NCBI GenBank assembly: GCA_916700875.1
Contig: CAKAKS010000068.1
Location: 27,869,253-27,933,252, forward strand
Source: Sebastes aleutianus
Lineage: Eukaryota > Chordata > Actinopteri > Perciformes > Sebastidae
Direction of reading: 5' to 3'
Length of the DNA stretch: 64,000 nucleotides
A program made the translations under genes and the position numbers. Within the stretch, counting starts at the first letter, position 1. Each line of letters opens with the position of its first letter. Below the pieces are notes generated by a model. That model saw nothing but the letters and a program-made list of their open reading frames with translations. It searched no databases and was not told the DNA's origin. Shown here piece after piece: positions 48,001 through 59,115 of the stretch.

Positions 48001-49220
48001 TGTGCAGTGTGAATATAGTGCATTATGCCCTGGTGAAGCTCCTATCTGGCAGGTGAAAAGAAGCAGCTGGCATACAGCATGTGTATCGATGGAGGAGTAT
48101 ATTTGGGCCAACAATGGAGTTAGATGTGAACAGTACTGCAGTGCAGGGGAAGTGGGCAGTCCAAATGTTGAGGCAAAAAGTGAACAGAGAAAGTAACAAA
48201 AACCGAACTAACTTTGTCTTTAAAGTGAAGCAAGTATGCATAACAGAAATATATGGTTACACGGATAATTGCTAATGTGCTGTGCCATTTTAAGTAATAT
48301 TTTCAGAAATTAAATCACTGCTAGTTGTTCATTAATGTAGTGAGAACAGCAGTGTTCAACAGTGAACCCAGCTCTGTGCTCTGCTGCTGCTCTGTCTCTG
48401 TCCATGGTGCTGACTGGGAGGACGGATCAACTCACTAGACTCCAGTTTGACAGTTTAAAGAGGAACTTAAAGCCTCTCTACACCCACACAGGTGTTCTCA
48501 GTTAATATGGCTGATTAGACCTCTGCTCAGGTTGAAAGTAGTCCGAGCTTTGATGGAAATTTATTAGGTCACAAATTTTAATCAACCAATAGGATTGATT
48601 AAGGTGTAATTTATCCCGCCCCAACAGGTTCAACAGAGCCAACAGGAGACTCAGGAGGATGCCACTCAGTCAGTCTATAGAGACTATAGAGGCCACTGAA
48701 TGTTACTCTCCACAGGATTTTACCAGAGGTATTAACAGGAATCTTGTACATGCAAACACAACCAGTGAAGCAGTTTTGTTTCTGGACTGTTGTTCATCGA
48801 GTCCCTCCAGGGAAGAAGAATCAAAGCTGAGAGTCTCTGGTGGGAGACAGAGTGATGCAGAGTCACAGATGTCTAGATGGGAATCATCAGAGATCACTTC
48901 ATCTTTATTCAATCACCTCTTGTGGTTTATTTATCTGCCTTTTGTTTGGCCTCTACCTCCATCATGTTTCTGCCTCTCTCTTCTTCCTTCTCTTTCCCCT
49001 TTTATCTCTATGTTTAGATTATCTCTGTCTCTGGAGTGTAGTTGAGCTATATTAAAGGAAAGCTCAGTTTGCATTAAACTTGCCACATGATCTGAGAGCG
49101 TATCCTGGACAATGTACATATTTCCTTGTCTCATTCCTCCTCATAGTGATCTCATATATTTACCTCAGAGTCAACGCAGCCCCAAATTCACCCACATTAT
49201 CTTGAGTGTTTCACACTGAC
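45030..49220. other. Non-coding, nothing recognised
   Basis: No gene, structural RNA or transposon is identified. A TTGGACCTTCTACCTAATTG unit occurs twice in tandem at about 45480-45520. A single arm related to the 26.4 kb inverted repeat is at about 48509. The frames, such as 48659-49045, lack coding character. Confidence 0.5.
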
Positions 49221-49224
49221 ATCC

Positions 49225-49425
49225 AGAGGTTTGCTGGAGGACAGAAACACTGTGGGCTGGAAATTAATTATGGATCAAAACACTTAGAGGTCAGGAGCTT
49301 TGAACTCAGTGTTCAGTATGATAAGACATGAGTGGACTGCACTCTGTAAAATGAATCAGAACGTGTCTCTCTAATGAGGGACTGTAATGAGGAGGACGTG
49401 TTTTCACCTACAGTGGTGATGTCTC
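49225..49425 (+). repeat. Duplication anchor F, right copy
   Basis: The partner of 12300-12500, with GGAGGACAGAAACACTGTGG, GAGCTTTGAAC, GTGTTCAGT, GAGTGGACTG and a TAATGAGG-A-GTGTTTTCA stretch. Confidence 0.8.
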
Positions 49426-49694
49426 TGACGCAGAACTGTGACAGCTGGAGAAACTGTCTCACATTATAGATGGATATAAACTGGGACATTTGCCTCGTTT
49501 CTTGCATCATATGATGTTAATGTCTTCTTCCAACATTGGCAAGATTTTAGTATTTTGCAAAGATATCAGTGGCACTAGCTAATGCAAAATCATTTCCTTC
49601 ACATCATGACTCATTATAGAGTTGAATGTGGGACGTTTTGCATATTTATGCAGTTTGTTGCATCATTCAAACAGATTTTCTGCCTTCTCTCAGT

Positions 49695-50205
49695 CTGTAT
49701 CTAAATGAATTATGACGTGTTCATACTGTGTATATGATTCACACAGTGGGCTGCGAGATGGTCTGTGATTACAGTGCGTTAACTGATGTGGCTCAGACTG
49801 AAGATCGACATTATGATTCTGTCAGCACGCAGTGTGTGTGTGTGTGTGCAGAAATCATTTACATTTCATCCACCTGACTGGTGACTTTTGCAGTTTGACT
49901 TAAACATGAAACAAGACTTGACTCGATCTCTGAGAATCAACAGTCTCACTCCTCTGACATCAAACTCTATTTTTCATCACGTTGTTTTGATGGGATTCAG
50001 TCTAACCTTTACTTTGTTTCTCTTGCTGCTGGCGTGTTATGATGAAAACAACATTCATCTCCTCTGAGCCTAAAATACAAATGAGCGGTGTGACAGAAAC
50101 AGGTGGGGAATGTAAATAAACCCTCCAAACACAGTCCACCTGTGTCAGAAGTTCTCGCGGGTGGAAGCCAAACACAGATGGAAACTAAAAGGCAACAAAA
50201 CTGAG
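49695..50205 (+). repeat. Duplication anchor G, right copy
   Basis: The partner of 12785-13245. It includes a short GT run (49831-49849) that the left copy lacks. The AAAATACAAATGAG, GGGGAATGTAAATAAAC and ACAGTCCACCTGTG blocks are in register with the left copy. Confidence 0.8.
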
Positions 50206-50209
50206 AGCA

Positions 50210-51055
50210 CAAATGAGGAAAATACAAATATAATAGAACATGTAGCTCCAAGCAGCAGAGTTTATTTTGTGTGAGGGCAAATTTCCAAAGACCAATTAAT
50301 ATAGTAATATAACACCAGGTGGACAAACTTTATTATTATTATGAGCATTAAATCATCAGTTTATCTCTCTGAGTGACGACTGTGCAGCCGTTTACTGAAC
50401 AGAACAGTCCAACAATGAAACGTATCATTACTGCTGCTGCTAACTGCTGTTTACTGAGCGGGGCTGCCGCTGTGTTGGGAAGTGAAAACACACCCAGATG
50501 TTATATGATTTAGCAGTGATTGATGAACCATTAGCTTCTTTATGAAACAGTCACTTGAGTCTATAATTCAATCATATCGTGTTGAACAGATAACACTGAT
50601 CAACTGTTGACCCATATGAGCAGGGCTGCTGTTATCTCTACATCCAGATCATTCCAGTGTGATCTGCGGACGTTTGGAGATGTCGGCTTTAATAATTAAC
50701 ATGGGAGGATATTTCTGAATTTGATACTCACTAAAGCTTTAATGTTGGCAAGTCTGGAGGTAAAACCTCACCATCAGTTCTTAGTAGAAATATATTCAGA
50801 TTAAAAAAAGTTATGTGTTGTGTAGAAGCTCTCACTGCAGCTGGAGTTAAATATGGAAATTAAAGCAACAGCTTCTGTGGCTCTCTGAGAACTAAGTGTA
50901 ATAAATCTATACTGTCAGGATTTCTTTGGGGTAAAACACCACACAGTATGTACACAGATAGCTGCTTCCTCCAGTGAGACCAACTAGACTGTCTTCACTA
51001 TGAACTCCAACACATATTGGTACAAACGGGACTAAGCAGCTCCTATAGATGGACT
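50210..51055. other. Non-coding, possible weak anchor
   Basis: No gene is recognised. 50330-50480 may continue the homology to 13320-13460 (GAGCATTAA/GAACATTAA, then GCTGCTGCT-CAACTG-like sequence), but too loosely to call. Confidence 0.4.
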
Positions 51056-51059
51056 AGAA

Positions 51060-51662
51060 CACTGGTTCTCTGCCTGAGGGGCCCGGTCCCCACACGGGGG
51101 GTCGTGAGACCTTCTTGATTTTAAGAAGTGTAAGACAACTTTTTTTAAATATACAGTTGGCCTATATCTCAGCATTTCGTTCATTTCTGTGAAGAAAACT
51201 GAATGAAATTGTTATTTTTAGATTATTTAAGATATAAACAGGATAAGGGCACGGTGAAGACGTGAACACAAACTATATTCACACTCTGCTGAACAGCCTC
51301 GTCCTGCATTAGGAAAGTATGCAACCAAAGAAAACACAGAATTTGTCATGAAAAACACATAATACAGATAGAATTGTATTTAAAGTTCCCAAAAATAACA
51401 AGAAAACTCATCTGTGATGCAATATTCACAGGAAATAATCTGCTCAAAATTCATCCAAATCGCTTGTTTTACACAAACTTCCTGCAGTTATTGCGTTCAC
51501 TATTTGGGTTAATTGTACAGTTTATCAGTTGTTCTGTGCTCTTATTGTTATGCATTTCATATATGATGAAATATTCATAAAAAATGTCACTTATAGTAAG
51601 GGGTCATCAGTTACTCAGTGATAGAAACGGGGTCCCTTGAGGAAAAAGGTTGGGAACCACTG
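51060..51662. mobile_element. hAT-like nonautonomous element
   Basis: The left end CACTGGTTCTCTGCC, followed by TGAGGGGCCCGGTCCCC and GGGGGGTCGTGAGAC, faces an inverted right end CAGTGGTTCCCAACC followed by TTTTTCCTCAAGGGACCCC. CAGTGGTTC-CAACCT ends with GGGTCGCGAGAC-like subterminal sequence are typical of hAT elements in vertebrates. The 603-bp length and lack of a transposase frame indicate a nonautonomous or deleted copy. Flanks (CTAGAA versus CACTGGAC) give no clean 8-bp duplication, so the element is old. Confidence 0.75.
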
Positions 51663-51952
51663 CACTGGACGGACTATATCTAAGAAGACTTTTTTAATTG
51701 CACATCAAAAGTAGAAAATGTGGGTGTTGATATTATTCAAACAAAAATATAACTTTTCTTAAAGTGCAAATATTCCATATGAGCTGCCATCTTCACTTTT
51801 TGTTTTCAGTTCATGTTATTTTAATTATAAAGGAAGATACTTGTGACTCATTTATGTTCTTTCCTTTCTGTCTGGCTGAAGGAAAAGTCAATAAATGTAG
51901 CACCATGTATTTTAAACCACTCAATATTAGTATCAGTTAATATTACAGGTTT

Positions 51953-51979
51953 AAATATATATATATATATATATATATT
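51953..51979. repeat. (TA)n microsatellite
   Basis: About 26 bp of pure TA repeat directly before a T-tract and the LINE-like tail. Confidence 0.93.
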
Positions 51980-51984
51980 TTTTT

Positions 51985-52160
51985 AAGCTTTATTTAACCA
52001 GGTTAGTCCCATTGAGATTAAGAACCTCTTTTCCAAGGGAGACCTGGCTAAGACGGTCAGCAGCAAGAACACAAAGGTGCAGAAACAGACACAAATACAG
52101 ATAAAATACAATTCACAAACACTAAAAGCACTAACATTTGCATTAAAAGGAACTATCTAA
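51985..52160 (-). mobile_element. Teleost-type LINE-like 3' tail repeat
   Basis: The sequence CTTTATTTAACCAGGTTAGT, CCCATTGAGATTAAGAACCT, CTTTTCCAAGGGAGACCTGG and CTAAGA is one I recognise as an abundant interspersed repeat of ray-finned fish genomes. It usually lies in the 3' region of a non-LTR element; the strand is tentative. The adjacent T-tract and TA run fit an insertion end. No coding sequence was seen. Confidence 0.65.
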
Positions 52161-52594
52161 AGACAAATGGGGGAACAAAAAGGAACTTTTCTGGGAGTCA
52201 GCTGTACAACAAGGGGGCTAAAAACATTCCCATGCCAATGTTGTCTTAATATCTGATAAAGACGAGTCTTCATCTTAGCCTGAGGAGATATTTGTGAGCC
52301 ATGTATATCTCATAACACAGACATCAGTATCCACGGTTGACTCTCCACCTGAGACTGAATGTTAATAAAATAAAAATAAAAAATAAAAATAGTGACAAAT
52401 TGTTGACTAACAAACACGTGACTTGCTTCCCTGTCCAGCAGTAAATCTGCTGAGAGGCAGAGAGAGAGAGAGCCTCGATGTGAAATCTCCTGGTTGTGAT
52501 GCTGAATGAAATGTGCTGGATTAGTTCACATTAGTCCTGCTGTCAGTGCTCAACCACGACACGCTGCTTTAGTAGAAACACACTGACCACACGT

Positions 52595-52610
52595 ACACAC
52601 ACACACACAC

Positions 52611-52653
<43 letters not shown>

Positions 52654-52658
52654 CACAA
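52595..52658 (+). repeat. (AC)n microsatellite
   Basis: About 64 bp of AC repeat with two ACGC interruptions, ending about 20 bp upstream of the proposed leader exon. Confidence 0.96.
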
Positions 52659-52669
52659 ACAGTCTCTCT

Positions 52670-53119
52670 GTCTCTGTGGGTGAGGGTGTCGGTAGGGGTC
52701 GCTACTGTCCGTGTGAAAGCAGCAGCATCATCATCAGCAGCAGCAGCAGAGTCAGTCAGAGTCTCCAGCAGCTCTTGTGTTCCTCAGACTGGGATTCCTT
52801 CCTCCGCAGCGCTTTCTCTTCTGGACATTATCCGCTGGAGACGGAGCTTCTTTGGGCAGAGCTTGGAGCTTTTAGCAGCTGCTTAAAGAAGGACACCATG
52901 CTTTACTTCTGGATACACACCGTGTGGATCCCCGGCGTCGTTTTCCTCTTTGGATTTCAAGGCAAGGGAGCGTTTCATTCATTCCTTTTTTTCCATTTCA
53001 TGTCCGGACGTTTCCCACTATAGGAAACACCGGAGTTGAGTGAAGGGAAATGACGGCTACCCTGGATGTTTATTGTGCTTCTGCTGTCTGTCCGTCTGCT
53101 GCTGACTCGAGTTGTGAAG
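52670..53119 (+). promoter_or_regulatory. Candidate first-exon/5'-leader region
   Basis: Compared with its surroundings this stretch has more G+C and more CpG, a short CAG-rich stretch (52720-52765), and a strong GT donor at its end: GAAG followed by GTATGTGA, with the GT at 53120-53121. These traits fit a transcription start region and first exon. No TATA box is evident. The left-hand block shows no counterpart, and the equivalent interval there is filled by other repeats. Confidence 0.45.
52898..52961 (+). CDS. Putative first coding exon, signal peptide (partial gene)
   Basis: The ATG at 52898 sits in a good context (GGACACC before ATG, A at -3) and is the start of MLYFWIHTVWIPGVVFLFGF followed by Gln. 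That is 21 residues with a hydrophobic core, and it looks like the start of a secreted or membrane protein. After CAAG at 52961 the sequence GCAAGG could be a GC-type donor, giving a phase-1 intron. Without splicing the frame continues to a stop at 53021-53023. A conventional donor at 53119/53120 offers an alternative exon. In that case the relevant start might be the ATG at about 53067 (MFIVLLLSVRLLLTRVVK), also hydrophobic but in weaker context. I do not recognise the protein, and no downstream exon was found to 64 kb. It could be chance. Confidence 0.4.
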
Positions 53120-53412
53120 GTATGTGAAGAAGTGACTTCTCCTTCCTCAAAACACCCGACATGAGACTGAGAGAGCTCCTCATGCTGGGACTTTGTGCTG
53201 TTGTGTGTTCCAGTAGAGCTGTTTGCTGTGAATAAAGTTAGTGTTGTGAGTGGAGCTGAGCTGATCTGACAGCAGTCTTCATGTACAGTAGCAGTGTGTG
53301 ACACGGAGAGAGAAGAGAGCAGCTTCAGTACAGAGTCTCCTCTAAGCACAGTGCACACATGTGGAGCCTGCTGGACAGTCAACTCCACTGTTGTGCTTAT
53401 TCAGCATGACAT

Positions 53413-53416
<4 letters not shown>

Positions 53417-53445
<29 letters not shown>
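53417..53445 (+). repeat. (TG)n microsatellite
   Basis: About 14 TG units in the presumed first intron. Confidence 0.95.
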
Positions 53446-53699
53446 TCAGTTCAGTTTGCACATGAGATAGAACACAAGTTAGCTTTTGTACATTGTCTAA
53501 TGCATGTATTTATATCTCATTTTCTGTTCTAAGTCTACTTGAAATACCTCAATATCTTCACACACACATCTATTTTCACTTTGACCCATGATGTCTACAT
53601 CATAGATTGGATCAGTCAGTCTTGACCTATTGGATTCTCTTTGGCACTGCTCTTATGCTGGCAAGGAGCCTGTTAGTGTGGAGTGTGTGTGTGTGAGGT

Positions 53700-54060
53700 G
53701 GATGAGAGAGAAAGAGTGTGGGATACACGTGGATGAAGAGAGAAGGAAGAAACAATGTAAAACCTTTAGAGAGCAGGAGAGATGATGGTAGTGGGATGAA
53801 AAGGAGGATGGAGGATCTTCTCTCACATCTCTACTTGTGTAATTAAATGTCAGCAGTAAGTGATGAAGCTCTCCATGGCTGTCAGTGCAGCAGCAGTAAA
53901 ATGAATAGTGAGTGTTTGGTAATGGAGTGGTGACAGAAGCAACGCAGCGATCGATCAGCTGCTCGGTTTGACTTCATGAGGAAATCAGTTGAAGTGATCA
54001 AACACTATCAGGTCTTCAGGGTCGCTGCTGGAAACAGAAGTGAGCCGCTGGTCAGTTTGA
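53700..54060 (+). repeat. Duplication anchor H, copy 3 (right block)
   Basis: The partner of 20700-21020 and, more distantly, 15270-15515. Shared blocks are GTGTAATTAAATGTCAGCAG, TAAGTGATGAAGCTCTCCA, GGTAATGGAGTGGTGACAGA, GCAACGCAGCGATCGATCAG, GAGGAAATCAGTT, ATCAGGTCTTCAGGGTCGCT, GCTGGAAACAGAAGTGA and GCTGGTCAG. Confidence 0.82.
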
Positions 54061-54064
54061 ACCC

Positions 54065-55970
54065 TCTTGTGACCCGCTGGAACACAGAGACCCTCCTTCA
54101 TCTGTCTACACATGATCCAGATGACTGGATGAACATCATGCAGCTCATCTGGTTAATGAGGTTGCCTCGTTTGGGTTGTGAGTCTGTTTGTGTCTGTGTG
54201 GTCATCTGTTGTATGTTTGTCTTTGGATATGATAATAGTCTTTTTTAGTAACACTCCAACCCATACTCTTTTAGCATCAAACACTCCACCCTGTTGGTTT
54301 GGATGGTGGCTGTAAATAGTTTCCTTCTTCACAAACTAACTGACTAACTGCTCAGTTTTCATAACTGAAAGAGCAACATATCCAGAGAAACTTGTGAAAT
54401 CAGTCCTGCAGCATAAGCAACTCGTTTGCTCTCCATCTGCATATTCAATATTTCCCAAACAGTAATATTTGCACAAAAAGAAAACTAAATACCCTTCCTT
54501 TATATTTGCTGTATGCATACTTTGAAGCTTATAGCATATTGACAGACAGAGAGCTATTTGGAGGAGTGGTTTGACATGTTTCAATTCATATTTTGATACC
54601 TTTTCTGTAATGGAAACTTGTAATTGCTGGTCTCTGTTGTAACTGGCATAAATTCAAGTTAATCACAGTCGTTTTTATCTGTGAAATGAGGAACTATCAA
54701 CTTCTATCAAACACCATTCAACAAGAGGAACATGAAATACATGCTCATATTGATGCTCATATCTACATATTTGATGCTCATGAAAACTGTTACTCTGGCA
54801 CTCAAAGCTCGGTCTGATTCTGAGTCTTTCAGCATGAGTCACTCACAGTTTTGAATAATGTTTATCTTAAACAGTACCGCTGTAGAACAATTTGTTTCAG
54901 CTCAGCAAGTTTGTGAACGTAACTTATTTACTTTAGTGTCTATAAAACATTGTATGAGGATCACAGAGGAAACTCTGGTGCTGTGGTGAGCTAATATGCT
55001 AAAGCAACAACTTCCAGGTAGTTTAGAGTCAGCTGCTGAGCAGGAGCCTTTTTATTAGAAGAAGCTTTCACATGATCCTTTTTAATGATGCCCATATTCA
55101 ATTATTGTTTGTTTTGGATGGATTTTGTAACATCATACTGAAGCTCTTGAATGACACACAGCACAGATTGGACAGAGGGTTGATATGAAGGAGCTGATGC
55201 CTCAGAGACACTAGGACCAGAACAGAACAGAAGTCCAGGTGCTGACTGAACTCACTTGTCTTCTCTCTGTTTCTCACTTGGCACAAAATAATGGCCTTTT
55301 ATCTGCTGTTAAGAAGAGAGAGAACCTAATAGAGTTGAATAAACGATCCATAGTTGTGATTCCCATCCCTACCTCTCCCACTAAATCCTTTCTCAGTGAA
55401 TTGTTAAAGTCTTTTCACTCGCCTCTACCTTTCCTCTCATTACATACAGTAAACCTCCCTCTCCATCTCCCACTTCTCACTCCACTCCACTTTTCCTTTC
55501 TGTACTCTGCCTCGTCCTCCAGCACCTCTTATTTTATGCCTCTCATGATTTTTTCTTTGTTTATATCTCTCCTGGAATAATTTCCCCAAAGCTGCCTGCT
55601 CATGACTGACAGTAAAATCTCAAAGCTGTGTCTGAGCCGCTGTTTCCTCTGAGGGGAGCGCTGATGCTCATCTCACTGCAGAGCTGCTTTAAACTCGTCG
55701 TCTGCTCAGACTTCCATCGATTTGGATGTCGACCCTGTTTGCTGCCGGCTGGTCGAAGTGCAGCCAACGAGCAGGAGAGAGAGAGAGAGACAGAGTATAT
55801 AATGATGGAGACAGTGAGCATTAATATACTTGGGCAGGCTGACAGAGAACAGACTTAGTGTAGGAAACATTGATGTGATTTTTTACCTTCTTATTAAAGC
55901 AGATAATCAGCTCAGATACTTCTTTTAGTTCGACCAAGCACTTCTCTTCTGCTGAGCATCAGCTTTAATC
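54065..55970. other. Non-coding, nothing recognised
   Basis: No gene or repeat family is recognised. 55365-55560 is a pyrimidine-rich (CT-rich) stretch. A short GAGA run lies at 55775-55790. Confidence 0.5.
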
Positions 55971-55974
55971 ACAC

Positions 55975-56045
55975 AGGTAGATCACTGTTCTCCCTCCTCT
56001 GTCTCCCTCTAACAAGACCAGCTGCTAAAGTGTGAATCCTAATTT
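55975..56045 (+). repeat. Duplication anchor J, right copy
   Basis: The partner of 23325-23400 (TCACTGTTCTCCCTCCTCTG, CTCTAACAAGACCAGCTG). Confidence 0.6.
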
Positions 56046-56504
56046 ATTTCCGCTGCTCTGTTTGGTTTCTCATTAATTTTATCCACTAAGTTGAGCAAAT
56101 ATATGAAAACTAAGCATGTTTGTGTCTCTACAAACAAAGTACTGCAGGTGTTCTGTCAGCGTTTTTATTTAATAAAGTAAAATAAATGAAGAACTCCTTC
56201 ATTACTTCTTCATATTGCCGTCTGACTTTGTCTTCTGCTCTAATTTTAAACTGGAGATGAAAGTTATATTCACAATGTTTTAATGATGCTCTGGAACGGA
56301 TCATTTATCACACTTTGTGAAGAGATATTTAAAATAAACTGCCTTTCTTCTACTTTGTTGTAATTTATGCAAATTCTTACATGGAGTTGTTTCTCTGAGT
56401 GAACTAGAAATAGTTTCAGTTTTTGATTATCAGTGAGATCAGCTTGTATTTTCACTGCAATAATGAGAAGATACTGTTTGTGATATTAAGTCATGTTTGT
56501 CTGT

Positions 56505-56610
56505 TAGAGGATAAAATGTCCTCATCTTCCTCCCCCGGCTGCAGGTTGAAACAGATAATTTGCTGTTAAAGTTGTGCCTCAGTGATTCTGACATCTTTTG
56601 CTGATTCAGT
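56505..56610 (+). repeat. Duplication anchor K, right copy
   Basis: The partner of 24035-24135, at almost the same distance from anchor J as in the left block (about 0.5 kb here and 0.7 kb there). Confidence 0.65.
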
Positions 56611-57036
56611 CTCGGTGAGTTGGGGAATCTCTGATAATATAAACATGCAAAACGAGGATGTGTTTTCTTTGGCAGCCGAGGACTTCATGGTTGATTCAGG
56701 GAAGAAAAATTCATCCTTCTTCGGAGCTCCTCTTCCTCTCTGTTGGTGGTTGTTAGATAAACTGTTAGTGACTAATGAGATTCAGCCTCTTCTGGTGTTT
56801 GGTGAGCTAGTTATTCTGGTTTCTTTTTTCATGAATGAGAGGAGTTCTCATTGATAATTTAAAGATCATCTGGTCTTGGCATTGTTGATCAGGCTTGTTA
56901 TAGTTTAGCTGAAGCAAACTTTATCTGATCGGCTTAATTATTGTGAACCTGTGAGTCACTCAGGAGATGTTCTCTGGGTGCCTCGGGGTGTGGCCAACAC
57001 ATCGAGATTCTTCACTTTTATTTTGACTCAATACAC

Positions 57037-57530
57037 ATTTGGAATTTGGAATCGGAATCAGAATAAAAATTGGAATTGGAATAAGAATTGGAATCAGCTT
57101 TATTGGCTTCAATGTTTTTCGTTGCTCTCATTGCACTTCCACAAAAATAGACTTCACATCTAAAAAGTAAGGACAACAAAGCTGGAAAAGGTAAATGTAC
57201 ATATTTATTTACTATTATGTAATTACAAGTAGGTGAAAAATGTATAAAAAAGCAATAATGAACAACAACACACAGAGTCAAACTGTGTGTATACAGTACA
57301 TACAGCAGGCTTAGATTTGTATTTGACAATGATGATGTACAATCTGTGTATTTAGGCTATGAAACATATAATTGATAATTTGTGCATGTTTAATGTTGCA
57401 GAGTTGTTTCTGACATTATGTGACTGATGTTAAGTGTTCATCAGAGTGACTGTCTGTAGAAAAGAAACTGTTCTTGTGTCTGATTGTTTTGGTGTGCTCC
57501 ATAGCATCTACCAGAGCATCTACAAATGAC
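57037..57530. mobile_element. High-copy-type interspersed repeat, long copy
   Basis: It begins with GGAATTTGGAATCGGAATCA and tandem AATTGGAAT units. It continues through AATCAGCTTTATTGGCTTCA, CTCTCATTGCACTTCCACAA and AGGACAACAAAGCTG, and ends with GTTCATCAGAGTGACTGTCT, AGAAAAGAAACTGTTCTTGT, GTCTGATTGTTTTGGTG and CATCTACCAGAG. I recognise this as a repeat common in teleost genomes, LINE-like but of uncertain class. Shorter relatives lie at 14680-14840 and 60770-60960. Confidence 0.75.
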
Positions 57531-58596
57531 AACAAATAAGATGTCAGTATTATTGGATCTACTGGTGGTGAATCTGTCAAAGTGAGAAATACAATGAAAA
57601 AGAGATATTTAATGAAATCATAAGATTTTAGGGAGCCCCCATGGTGGACAATGAAATGCTTTTGGCTTTTTTGTTGTTGACATTACATCATCAGAGTCAG
57701 CAAACAGCACAGTGCTTAAAGTGCTAGCTTTCTGTAACAGTCAGTCAATAAATTACTGGATGTTTGTTTCTGTACTTAAGAGTCAATAAAATCCGAGGTG
57801 AGAGTGTATTATAGGATTACAGGATTAAAGCTTTTTGCTCTGCTTAAGTGTTCACCCATTAAACACATCCACACATTCTGTTTCTATTAATCCTTCATTC
57901 AAACAGGTAATCCTGTTGAAGAAAACACCTCTGATACTGTGTCATGCTGCTGGATTCCCTTTTCATTAATCCTAGAATGAAGATTCTGTCGTGTTTTCAG
58001 CTGATCATGTTTACAAAAGACACCAGAGGACTGAAGCCAACAGTCCATGTCCAGTCTGTTGATCTGATATTGAATATGTGGCACTATAATAACTGGAGCT
58101 CTGTTCATTTAATGATGTCCAGCAGCTGATGAAGGAGCTGTGGAGTCGTGGTTGGAGGAATCATCATAAATTAGTCACATACTTGTGAACAAGGCTGTTT
58201 GTAAATTGCTCCAAATTCAGCCGGGACAGCCTGCACTCATTGCGGTGATCAAACCAAATAGTCACAATTCTGTCTTTTTGCCTGAAAACCTGCCAGATTT
58301 GATTTAGCTTGGAGTTTACTGCCGGCCGTATGGGCCCGACAGACAGAGATTATCCCACAGCTCAGTCTAGATCTGAGCGCCCGGAGTCAGTCCACAGTTA
58401 GAGGACCTCCGCTGGAACACACACACACATGTATTAGACCGGTCCCTGTGGACCAGAATATCAAAAGAACTACCAGAGACAGCTGATGCTGAACTCTGTG
58501 GATGGAGAGGAGGGAGGAAAGGAAAAGGTTGGGTCAGGCTGTCTGTCAGTGGAGAGGAGAACAGGATCATAGACTGTGTTACAGAAGAGTTAAAGG

Positions 58597-58597
<1 letters not shown>

Positions 58598-58673
<76 letters not shown>

Positions 58674-58674
58674 C
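58598..58674 (+). repeat. (TG)n(CG)n alternating purine-pyrimidine tract
   Basis: About 67 bp of pure TG repeat followed without a break by GCGCGCGCGC (58665-58674). The whole tract alternates purine and pyrimidine for about 77 bp, a configuration known to favour left-handed (Z) DNA under negative supercoiling. It lies in the presumed first intron of the candidate gene. Confidence 0.96.
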
Positions 58675-58822
58675 TCGTATGTTACAAGATGTCATCTTTT
58701 TTAGCCCTCCTACATCCAGTATGGTGGTCCCATCAACCCAGATTGATGCTGTCAAGCAGCTTAATGATGTCTGTCTGCTCCACCAGCAGACTCCATGCTG
58801 AGAAACAGACAGATTAGCTGAC

Positions 58823-58882
58823 ACTCTCTCTCTCTCACTCTCTTTCTCTCTGTCTCTCTGTCTCTCTGTCTCTCACACACAC
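58823..58882 (+). repeat. (TC)n/(CA)n low-complexity tract
   Basis: CT-rich repeat with TGTCTCTC interruptions (58823-58873) running into a short CA tract. Confidence 0.9.
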
Positions 58883-59029
58883 ACACTTGTACATGGGATG
58901 GAAATGGGAATTGGTTGAAAGTTAAACCGCTGCCTCAAACCGCAGTGAAATTGAACCTCAGAGTTTTGTGCAACAAAAAGTCCACTTATATTTCCCTGCA
59001 TTTTATGACTAAATGGTTTTGACATTGCT

Positions 59030-59115
59030 TTTGTTTCTATTGCGAGTTCAGCTGGATATCAGAACACATGAGAGTTTCACTTTGATATTTAACTGTGAAC
59101 ATAATTGCGGCACAA
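59030..59115 (+). repeat. Duplication anchor L, right copy
   Basis: The partner of 25320-25425 (GAGTTCAGCTGGATATCAGA, GAGAGTTTCACTTTGATATT, AACTGT). Confidence 0.75.

Noticed and set aside
48659..49045. 128-residue open frame on the + strand
   Set aside because: No family resemblance. The C-terminal part is a Leu/Phe/Ser-rich translation of CT-rich DNA, and there are no convincing splice sites. Most likely chance.
52975..53388. 137-residue minus-strand open frame
   Set aside because: It is antisense to the candidate first exon and intron, with no hydrophobic, motif or splice features. It is probably open because of the locally higher GC content.
58502..58824. Frames with (CV)n and (HT)n repeats
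   Set aside because: They are translations of the (TG)n tract at 58.6 kb on both strands.
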